A DNA stretch of 7,036 nucleotides, taken from assembly GCA_964361795.1 (NCBI GenBank), contig CAYIBZ010000030.1:1-7036 (forward strand), in the 5' to 3' direction. Position 1 is the stretch's first letter, and each line of letters begins with the position of its first letter. Made by a program: the position numbers and the translations under genes. Shown here piece after piece: positions 1 to 4,501 of this stretch. The DNA comes from CAYIBZ01 sp964361795 (lineage in GTDB: Bacteria; Patescibacteriota; Minisyncoccia; UBA6257; WO2-44-18). The notes beneath the pieces were generated by a model that was not told where the DNA came from, searched no databases, and was given only the letters and a program-made list of their open reading frames with translations.

Positions 1-124
1 CCACATTGGGATCAATGGTGCAAAAAGGATAGTTGGCGATATTCACCTCATTTTTAGTGAGGATTTTGAATAAGGTGGACTTGCCGACGTTTGGCAGACC
101 GACAATGGCGATAGATAGTTTCAT
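1..124 (-). CDS. ychF: YchF/OLA1-family ATPase, N-terminal 41 residues (runs off window)
   Basis: Reading the minus strand from ATG at 124-122 gives a protein beginning MKLSIAIVGLPNVGKSTLF, with a P-loop (G9-x4-GKST, residues 9-17) and the NYPFCTIDPN segment typical of the switch region of YchF (Obg-like ATPase, TRAFAC class). YchF is a conserved cytosolic ATPase that associates with ribosomes and is linked to translation and stress responses. Only the N-terminus lies in the window; the usual length is about 360 residues, so the G4, coiled-coil and TGS parts are outside. There is no Shine-Dalgarno sequence: a TTGAAA-17-TATTAT promoter places the expected transcription start at about 125, directly before the ATG, so the mRNA is probably leaderless. 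The gene is divergent from the collagen-like gene at 232. The family call is secure from the N-terminal motif. Confidence 0.9.
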   Translation of the reverse strand, partial: MKLSIAIVGLPNVGKSTLFKILTKNEVNIANYPFCTIDPNV

Positions 125-131
125 TCGTAAA

Positions 132-160
132 ATAATACAACATTTCGCGCACTTTTTCAA
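132..160 (-). promoter_or_regulatory. ychF promoter, predicted leaderless
   Basis: On the minus strand, TTGAAA (160-155), a 17-nt spacer and TATTAT (137-132) form a near-consensus sigma70 promoter. Six nucleotides after the -10 is A125, immediately before the ATG at 124. Its -35 lies 4 bp from the -35 of the oppositely directed promoter at 165, so the two are back to back. Confidence 0.65.
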
Positions 161-164
161 AAAC

Positions 165-206
165 TTGACATTTGTCAATGGGTGTGCTAAAATGACCTCA
201 GTTCGT
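165..206 (+). promoter_or_regulatory. Promoter of collagen-like gene with AGTTCGT start element
   Basis: TTGACA (165-170), a 17-nt spacer and TAAAAT (188-193), with TG at 185-186 as an extended -10. After 6 nt comes AGTTCGT (200-206), covering the expected start of transcription. The leader would be about 32 nt and ends with AAGGAG at 220-225, 6 nt before the GTG start. Confidence 0.8.
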
Positions 207-231
207 TTTCAATCCTTTTAAGGAGCTGGCT

Positions 232-1438
232 GTGGCGAAGAAACAGCTGTTCGTGGTCGGAGTCGTCGGGTTGGTGCTGTGTCTGGTCGGGTCGAGCTAC
301 GCCGTTCCCGGATGGTTCTCCAATGGGCCGTTCAGTCAGGTGTGGCAGGCGATCCAGAATCTGCAGAACCAGATCAGCGGTCTGCAGAGCCAGATCGCCA
401 ATCTGTCGTCCACGCCCGGTCCGCAAGGTCCCCCGGGATCGGCAGGTCCGACGGGGCCGCAAGGGCCACAAGGGCCTGCCGCGCCGCAAGGCGCCGGCAA
501 CATCGAACATCGCATTCGTCTACTTTGACGAATACGCTGGCGGGTTCTTCGTTCTGTCCACCGACGGCATCGTTTGGCACAAACCGGGTGCTGTCTGGCT
601 GCAGTTGGCCAATGATTGGCCAAACTGCAATCCCCCGATGCCGGTCGGGAACATCGTACAGTGGTCCAGAAAATATATTCTGGACACCAACGGCGATATG
701 TGGATGTACGGCTCTGGGGTGTGGACAAACATTGGTCATCCCTCGGGCAATGCGATTGCTCCAACAACCGGGCTGGTCGCCCACTGGACCTTTAACGAGG
801 AAGGCGGGCTTGCTGTTTACGATTCCACCCCGAATGGTAGCAGTGGCACTTTGACGAATGGCGCTACAAGAGTGAGTGGTATCGGAGCGGCTTCCAACAA
901 AGCAGTCAACTTCGATGGGGTTGATGACTACATCGAAGTTGGAGATCTGGCCGTTCTTAACGTCACAGACGACATCAGTATTTCTCTGTGGTTTAAGACG
1001 GATGCCGTCCAAGTGGGATCGCTTGTCAGCAAGCTTCGTAATGCCAGCCCCGATCAGGGATACCATCTTGCGATGGACAATGGCGACTGGGGATCTGCTG
1101 GAACTTTAAGTTTCAGGATCTCCACTGATAACGTGAAGCCAAAGCTGGTGACCGCGAATTCCTTCGCGGACAATCAGTGGCATCACGTGGTGGCCATCTA
1201 CAAGTCTGACGGCGTGTCAACGCCTAAGATTTATGTTGATGGCGCAGAAAAGTCCGGCACTGTCAGCGGAAACCCGGTCACCTCGATCGGATCCGCCACG
1301 GGATACAAGTTCAGAATCGGAAGGTACTCTCCCGACGCGTACGGTTTCCACTTCAAAGGACTGATAGACGATGTGCGCATCTACAATCAGCCCCTAAGTT
1401 CGACCGAAGTGTCCGCACTGTACGCTGCTGGACCCTAA
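232..1438 (+). pseudogene. Secreted coiled-coil/collagen-like/LamG protein, frameshifted by a 7-bp duplication
   Basis: GTG at 232 follows AAGGAG by 6 nt. The first frame (232-528, 98 aa) has a signal peptide (cleavage likely after SSYA, residue 24) and a coiled coil with hydrophobic positions 37, 41, 44, 48, 51, 55 and 58 in unbroken 4-3 spacing. Seven Gly-X-Y triplets from residue 63 (GPQGPPGSA...) follow, then unrelated residues and TGA. The rest continues in the next frame to TAA at 1438: a Trp-rich domain with two ~20-residue repeats, then a LamG/ConA-like domain (GLVAHWTFNEEGG ... VNFDGVDDYIEV ... DDVRIYNQPL). The 7-mer AACATCG is perfectly duplicated at 499-505 and 506-512; removing one copy joins GAGNI to AFVYFDEY and gives 399 aa. 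The intact protein would be exported and probably a trimeric surface stalk with a glycan-binding-type head (inference). The first 300 bp are much richer in G+C than neighbouring genes. Whether the break is real, phase-variable or an assembly error cannot be told here. Confidence 0.8.
499..512 (+). repeat. 7-bp tandem duplication (AACATCG x2) causing the frameshift
   Basis: AACATCG occurs twice with no gap, 499-505 and 506-512. Seven bases shift the frame by exactly the amount separating the two open frames, and the duplication lies at the point where the collagen frame stops making sense and the downstream frame starts. One copy gives Asn-Ile-Ala-Phe-Val-Tyr in a single open frame. Confidence 0.9.
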
Positions 1439-1448
1439 TACATCAACC

Positions 1449-1479
1449 AAGCCTCGGCGCAATGCCGGGGCTTTTTTTT
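1449..1479 (+). terminator. Intrinsic terminator after the collagen-like gene
   Basis: AGCCTCGGC (1450-1458) pairs with GCCGGGGCT (1464-1472) over 9 bp with one T-G wobble, around a 5-nt loop, and is followed by a run of eight T. It begins 11 nt after the stop codon. Confidence 0.9.
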
Positions 1480-1531
1480 ATTCCTTTTAGCTGAACCCGC
1501 TCCTGTAAGCCGGAACGAAGGTGTAGGTTAA

Positions 1532-1561
1532 TTTGCCACTACTACATGTAGTAGTGGCAAA
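1532..1561. repeat. 30-nt perfect palindrome, TACATGTA centre
   Basis: The half site TTTGCCACTACTACA is followed directly by its exact reverse complement, with no loop. It sits between the convergent collagen-like gene and the DUF4325 gene, 17 bp from the stop of the latter. There is no T tract on either side, so it is not a standard intrinsic terminator. Its core (CTACTACATG) resembles that of the palindrome at 2700-2725. Confidence 0.85.
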
Positions 1562-1578
1562 GGCGCAACGAAAGAAAT

Positions 1579-1875
1579 CTAACCGGTTTTTTTAAAAAAC
1601 TTGCCGCTTATCTTTTCTAATATTTCTAATGTTGCTTTCACTGAAGGATTTCCCGTACTAATCAAAATTAGCCGATCCGGATAATCCTTTAATAATTGCC
1701 CAAGAAACTCATCGCCCCACGAAGGAGAAAAGGTAATAACACCATCAAAATCAATTTCTAAATTTTCGTTAATTTTAAGCTCTTTTATTTCTGGTTGAAT
1801 GGCAGCAAGAGACTCTCGGCCTGCTTGCCGAGAGATTAGAGTGGTTCCAAATTTTTTAAGATAAATTCTCATCAT
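1579..1875 (-). CDS. STAS-like DUF4325 domain protein
   Basis: The minus-strand ORF from the ATGATG pair at 1875-1870 encodes about 98 aa beginning MMRIYLKKFGTTLISRQAG. The segment ISRQAGRESLAAI followed by LEIDFDGVITFSPSWGDEFL matches the DUF4325 signature: an SR motif near the N-terminus, then D-F-x-G-V and a Ser-x-x-D-E-F motif. DUF4325 has a STAS-like fold (one strand-helix unit after another), and members often occur beside or fused to ATPase or HTH domains; here it stands alone. A longer frame reaches back to a TTG at 1920, but the added residues (HRFVIFYSLDLCLI) have no family character, so I start at 1875 or 1872. No Shine-Dalgarno sequence is visible before either ATG. The biochemical role is unknown; a small signalling or partner-binding role is inference. 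An 8-bp inverted repeat (CTCTCGGC/GCCGAGAG, 1813-1834) lies inside the coding sequence. Confidence 0.75.
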   Translation of the reverse strand: MMRIYLKKFGTTLISRQAGRESLAAIQPEIKELKINENLEIDFDGVITFSPSWGDEFLGQLLKDYPDRLILISTGNPSVKATLEILEKISGKFFKKTG

Positions 1876-1886
1876 TATTAGACATA

Positions 1887-1951
1887 AATCTAGGCTATAA
1901 AAAATCACAAATCTATGCAAATACGAATAAATTATACTTTATAATCTAGGC
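1887..1951. repeat. Pair of AATCTAGGC direct repeats in the DUF4325 leader
   Basis: AATCTAGGC occurs at 1887-1895 and 1943-1951, each in an AT-rich setting (followed by TATAAA or ATATAT on the plus strand). On the minus strand each reads GCCTAGATT just downstream of a TA-rich hexamer, so they could mark two tandem starts for the DUF4325 gene. This is a weak inference. Confidence 0.35.
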
Positions 1952-1953
1952 AT

Positions 1954-1983
1954 ATATTAAAAACATTTCGCGCGGTTTTTCAA
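1954..1983 (-). promoter_or_regulatory. Probable promoter of the DUF4325 gene
   Basis: On the minus strand, TTGAAA (1983-1978), an 18-nt spacer and TAATAT (1959-1954). Transcription would start near 1947, giving a leader of about 72 nt. Its -35 is the counterpart of the ychF -35 in the homologous 67-nt promoter block, and it is back to back with the plus-strand promoter at 1988. Confidence 0.45.
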
Positions 1984-2029
1984 AAATTTGACTTTTACCA
2001 ACACGCGTAATAAAATACAGCTAGTTCGT
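1963..2029 (+). repeat. 67-nt promoter block homologous to 140-206
   Basis: This stretch aligns without gaps to 140-206; by eye about 49 of 67 positions match. Conserved parts are ACATTTCGCGC, TTTTTCAAAAA, TTGAC, TAAAAT and AGTTCGT; the spacer and the 6 nt after the -10 are not conserved. Both copies separate divergent genes, so a bidirectional promoter appears to have been duplicated or to be under strong constraint. Confidence 0.75.
1988..2029 (+). promoter_or_regulatory. Promoter of the membrane protein gene with AGTTCGT start element
   Basis: TTGACT (1988-1993), a 17-nt spacer and TAAAAT (2011-2016), then 6 nt and AGTTCGT (2023-2029). The leader is about 34-37 nt and carries GGAGG at 2049-2053. 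Confidence 0.8.
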
Positions 2030-2056
2030 TTTTAAATCCTCTTTTCAGGGAGGCGT

Positions 2057-2635
2057 ATGATGAATTTTGCGGCTGGACTATTGCTTTTGGCTGGTGCTTT
2101 TCAGAACTGGCAAGAAAACACAAAGGCAATTGAAACTCAAAAGTCTTATGAGTTGGGTTTAGACAAAAAACAGGTTGATCTCTATTTGGAGTTGGCATTA
2201 TTAGATAGCACAGTGAATAAATCGGAGTTTGATCAGATCTATGGATCTATCAAGACCTACGACGATCATCGATCGGAAGTAAAAAAATTGTTTAAATCTT
2301 TGGGCTTGTCCGAGTCAGCAGACCTTGTATGGCCAGAACTCCGGAAAGCTATTAAGACATATTACAGCAATCCGATCAAGTGCCGTGACGATGCCGATGG
2401 ATCAGTAAAAGATTTTTTTTCTCACATTGCCTCAAGGGAAGTTAAGGTTTACGGGGGTCTTAATGATGTAGGGGGTGCGCTATTGGTATTTAGCATTTTT
2501 TCGTTCGTCGGCGCGTTTATAGCTTTTTTAGCAATAATGGACACCGTATTGGTTAAAAAATCCAAAGCATGGTGGTTATTTGGCGCTTTTATCGCTGTCG
2601 GTGTGACGTTAGTTGCAATTTTGATCTTTTCGTAA
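2057..2635 (+). CDS. Unrecognised membrane protein, two C-terminal TM helices
   Basis: I do not recognise this 192-aa protein. It opens with a short hydrophobic stretch (MMNFAAGLLLLAGAF), followed by a polar, probably helical region (about residues 20-135). Two strong membrane helices follow, about 138-162 and 172-191, joined by a short loop with KKSK. By the positive-inside rule the loop faces the cytoplasm, which would place the polar domain outside. Two adjacent ATG codons open the frame: GGAGG (2049-2053) is 3 nt from the first (2057) and 6 nt from the second (2060), so the second is the better start by spacing. The gene stands alone between its promoter (1988) and a strong terminator (2643), shares its promoter block with the collagen-like gene, and looks more AT-rich than that gene. 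No catalytic motif is visible. Confidence 0.75.
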   Translation: MMNFAAGLLLLAGAFQNWQENTKAIETQKSYELGLDKKQVDLYLELALLDSTVNKSEFDQIYGSIKTYDDHRSEVKKLFKSLGLSESADLVWPELRKAIKTYYSNPIKCRDDADGSVKDFFSHIASREVKVYGGLNDVGGALLVFSIFSFVGAFIAFLAIMDTVLVKKSKAWWLFGAFIAVGVTLVAILIFS

Positions 2636-2642
2636 AAATCTC

Positions 2643-2675
2643 AAAAATCTCCGTAACTCGTTACGGAGATTTTTT
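2643..2675 (+). terminator. Strong intrinsic terminator, probably bidirectional
   Basis: AAAAATCTCCGTAAC (2643-2657) pairs exactly with GTTACGGAGATTTTT (2660-2674) across a TC loop. A-rich and T-rich flanks make it usable in both directions. It lies 8 nt after the membrane protein stop codon. Confidence 0.9.
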
Positions 2676-2699
2676 ATTCTCCCGTAATATGTCATAGAC

Positions 2700-2725
2700 C
2701 ACTGCTATTACATGTAATAGCAGTG
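2700..2725. repeat. 26-nt perfect palindrome, ACATGT centre
   Basis: The half site CACTGCTATTACA is followed directly by its reverse complement. No T tract follows, so it is not a standard terminator. Confidence 0.85.
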
Positions 2726-2726
2726 A

Positions 2727-2746
2727 CGCTTCTGCATACGGAAGCG
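2727..2746. repeat. Small hairpin between the two direct-repeat copies
   Basis: CGCTTC (2727-2732) pairs with GAAGCG (2741-2746), extendable inward by a T-G and a G-C pair to leave a CATA loop. Confidence 0.5.
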
Positions 2747-2784
2747 CTATCCCGTCAGATAATACTTTCGTAATATGTCCTAGA

Positions 2785-2812
2785 TCACTGCTATCACGCG
2801 TGATAGCAGTGA
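2785..2812. repeat. 28-nt perfect palindrome, ACGCGT centre
   Basis: The half site TCACTGCTATCACG is followed directly by its reverse complement. The core from ACTGC to the final GTGA recurs exactly at 6947-6972. Confidence 0.85.
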
Positions 2813-2881
2813 CGTTTTGCCTTATGGAAATGAAGTTTCTCGCTTTTTTATTCTAAATCTCAAATCCAACCGCGGCAGTCT

Positions 2882-2917
2882 ATTCCAATTGCCACGCTAT
2901 AGCGTGGCAATTGGAAT
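2882..2917. repeat. 36-nt perfect palindrome, CTATAG centre
   Basis: The half site ATTCCAATTGCCACGCTA is followed directly by its reverse complement. It shares TTGCCAC with the palindrome at 1532-1561. In the rest of this gene-free stretch (2818-3019) I see only pyrimidine-rich sequence, including short CTTTCTA tandem units near 2935-2950. Confidence 0.9.
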
Positions 2918-3019
2918 GTTCATCTCTTTTCCACTTTCTACTTTCTACTTTTCTTTTCCATTTTCCACGGAAGTCTAAAAGGGTAATAAGAATGTTTATA
3001 TCAAGGTATATTACACCTA

Positions 3020-3061
3020 TAGAAAAAATTTGCGCGCGGTGATATGCTAAGGCCAGTTCGT
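3020..3061 (+). promoter_or_regulatory. Promoter of the TTD14-like gene with AGTTCGT start element
   Basis: An extended -10, TGATATGCT (hexamer TATGCT at 3043-3048), is followed after 6 nt by AGTTCGT (3055-3061). The -35 at 17-nt spacing is TAGAAA (3020-3025), a poor match, so the extended -10 probably does most of the work. The leader is about 21 nt with AAGGAG at 3065-3070. Confidence 0.6.
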
Positions 3062-3075
3062 CTTAAGGAGAATAA

Positions 3076-4185
3076 ATGAAACGGCTAGTCCTGACTGGCG
3101 GGCCGTGCGCTGGAAAGACGACTGCCAAGAATTATCTTTACGAAAAACTTTCTGACTATGGATTTAACGCGATCTTAGTGCCGGAAGCGGCCACTTTTTT
3201 GATTACCGCCGGACTTGATCCCAGAAACTTCCGCAACAAAAAGCAAATTTTGGAATTTGAAGAACTGCTTTTGAAAACTCAAATGCGATTTGAAGATGAG
3301 TTATTTGCCAAAGCGTTAAAGATTAAAAACGGACGCCGCAAAGTCATGCTTTGCGATCGCGGCTGTATGGATGTCGCGGCCTATATTGATAGAAAAGGTT
3401 TTGATAAGATTTTGCGGCGCAACCGGTGGACAAGAGTGGGATTGCGGGACAGGCGGTATGATTCAGTTTTCCATTTGATTACGGCGGCGGAAGGGCGCGA
3501 GGAGCATTACAACAATGACAATGCCGCTCGTTTGGAAACGCCGGCGGAAGCCCGTTTGGCGGACTTGCTAACCCGCAACGCTTGGCTTGGCCATCCTCAT
3601 CTGACGATTATTGATAATTCAACTTTGTTTGACGGCAAATTGCGTCGGCTCTTGAACGCGATAAGAAAAGCTCTGGGCATTCCGGTGGCCATTGAAACTG
3701 AACGAAAATTTCTGATTAACAATACAGTGGATATTTCTCGGATCCCCGTTCCCTTCCAAGAAATTCAGATTGAACAAGTTTATCTGACGCCTTCAAAGCG
3801 AGGACGGATGCGCTTGCGCCGGCGCAGTCAGAAAAACAGCGGAGTGGCTTACTACCAAACCTTGAAAATGCCTACCGGTTCAGCGATGTCTAGGATTGAA
3901 ATTGAAAAGCAGATTCGCGGCGAAGAATACTATCGCCGATTGAAAGATCAGGATCCGAATTTTGCCGCTATTAGAAAAAAGCGCGTTTGTTTCCTCTGGC
4001 AGAACCAATATTTTGAACTGGATGTTTTCACCGATCCAAAATGGGTTTGCGGACTGACTCTTTTGGAAATTGAGTTGACCAAAGAAAACGATAAAGTCAG
4101 CATCCCCTCTTGGTTGGGGAAAGTAAAAGAAGTCACCGAGGATCCGGCATATAAGAATTCTAATTTAGCTAAAGAACCAGCATAA
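3076..4185 (+). CDS. TTD14-like protein: NadR-like P-loop kinase/ATPase domain fused to a CYTH domain
   Basis: A 369-aa two-domain protein; AAGGAG lies 5 nt before the ATG. Residues 1 to ~200 form an AAA_28 (NadR/TTD14-like) nucleotide-binding domain, with P-loop GGPCAGKTT at 8-16 and a Walker B-like MLCDRG at 91-96 followed by MDVAAY. Residues ~204-365 form a CYTH (triphosphate tunnel metalloenzyme) domain: the signature ExExK is ETERK at 207-211, followed by basic RMRLRRR (244-250), IEIEK (274-278), FELDVF (313-318) and LLEIEL (329-334), the acidic and basic residues that line the tunnel in this superfamily. Drosophila TTD14, with this domain order, binds GTP and phosphatidic acid; the bacterial substrate is not known to me. 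Adenylate cyclase or thiamine-triphosphatase activity is possible for CYTH proteins in general but is not indicated here. Single-gene unit with its own promoter and terminator. Confidence 0.85.
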   Translation: MKRLVLTGGPCAGKTTAKNYLYEKLSDYGFNAILVPEAATFLITAGLDPRNFRNKKQILEFEELLLKTQMRFEDELFAKALKIKNGRRKVMLCDRGCMDVAAYIDRKGFDKILRRNRWTRVGLRDRRYDSVFHLITAAEGREEHYNNDNAARLETPAEARLADLLTRNAWLGHPHLTIIDNSTLFDGKLRRLLNAIRKALGIPVAIETERKFLINNTVDISRIPVPFQEIQIEQVYLTPSKRGRMRLRRRSQKNSGVAYYQTLKMPTGSAMSRIEIEKQIRGEEYYRRLKDQDPNFAAIRKKRVCFLWQNQYFELDVFTDPKWVCGLTLLEIELTKENDKVSIPSWLGKVKEVTEDPAYKNSNLAKEPA

Positions 4186-4196
4186 GCTGGTTTTTT
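4175..4196 (+). terminator. Intrinsic terminator overlapping the TTD14-like stop codon
   Basis: AACCAGC (4175-4181) pairs with GCTGGTT (4186-4192) around the loop ATAA, followed by T's to 4196. The left arm is coding sequence and the TAA stop (4183-4185) lies in the loop. Confidence 0.8.
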
Positions 4197-4210
4197 CTTT
4201 TTCTTTAGCG

Positions 4211-4377
4211 GAAAACCCAATCTTTTCCTTCTCTCAACCCGCTTCGTCCGCTCCAGCGGCGGACTTCGCTTGTCCTCGCAACGGCAGGGTTTTGATTCGC
4301 CTGATGGCGAGTAATTATATCAAAACCACCCAGTCTGCCTGCTACGGGGTTTCGGAGAAGGAAAAGATTAGGTTTTC
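4211..4377. repeat. Imperfect inverted-repeat element with internal hairpins
   Basis: A 23-nt left arm (4211-4233) pairs with 4355-4377 with one mismatch. Inside, GGCAG plus GGTTTTGAT (4283-4296) pairs with ATCAAAACC (4319-4327) and, after a 7-nt bulge, CTGCC (4335-4339). Within that lies TCGCC-TGAT-GGCGA (4297-4310). A further hairpin, CCGCT-CC-AGCGG, lies near 4248-4259. No ORF is credible here. It could be a small transposon-like (MITE-type) insertion or a structured RNA; the sequence does not decide between them. Confidence 0.6.
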
Positions 4378-4398
4378 TTGAAATATTTTTATTTCAAG
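4377..4398. repeat. AT-rich hairpin at the edge of the inverted-repeat element
   Basis: CTTGAAAT (4377-4384) pairs with ATTTCAAG (4391-4398) around ATTTTT. It abuts the right arm of the element at 4211-4377. Confidence 0.5.
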
Positions 4399-4432
4399 CT
4401 CCCTCCATCATTTTCTTTCGCAGGAAGAAGAT

Positions 4433-4474
4433 TTGCCAATAATGTAAATTTTTGTTACAGTTTTGGCGGTTCTT
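4433..4474 (+). promoter_or_regulatory. Promoter of the dehydrogenase gene with GGTTCTT start element
   Basis: TTGCCA (4433-4438), a 17-nt spacer and TACAGT (4456-4461) with TG at -15/-14, then 6 nt (TTTGGC) and GGTTCTT (4468-4474). The leader is about 34 nt. Confidence 0.7.
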
Positions 4475-4501
4475 CTATGGCAGTAGAAAGGAGGGCGCGA
4501 G

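Larger units (their letters stand above)
2683..2817 (+). repeat. 49-nt direct repeat, two copies 86 nt apart, each containing a palindrome
   Basis: Copy A is 2683-2731 and copy B 2769-2817. They differ at 7 of 49 positions. Both start with CGTAATATGTC and end in GCAGTGACG followed by a pyrimidine and TT, and each carries a loopless palindrome (2700-2725 and 2785-2812). Four of the differences fall inside the palindrome as two symmetric pairs that keep it perfect. Confidence 0.85.

Noticed and set aside
470..512. Programmed +1 ribosomal frameshift in the collagen-like gene
   Set aside because: No slippery codon run or stimulating stop context at the junction, and the exact 7-bp duplication explains the shift fully.
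279..854. Third-frame ORF inside the collagen-like gene
   Set aside because: It is out of frame with both recognisable domain sets, and the GC-rich sequence simply lacks stops.
374..1066. Long minus-strand ORF opposite the collagen-like/LamG gene
   Set aside because: No family features or ribosome site, and the plus-strand frame carries clear domains.
1480..1531. tRNA or small RNA gene
   Set aside because: No cloverleaf can be formed and no promoter points into the stretch.
1532..1561. Palindrome as the terminator of the DUF4325 gene
   Set aside because: Position fits, but there is no T tract on the minus strand after the stem; kept as a palindrome of unknown role.
1579..1920. TTG start at 1920 for the DUF4325 gene
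   Set aside because: The extra 15 residues look like translated leader sequence, and the family pattern begins after the ATG pair at 1875/1872.
2683..2817. CRISPR array
   Set aside because: Only two units, the repeats are fully palindromic and diverged, and no cas gene is nearby.
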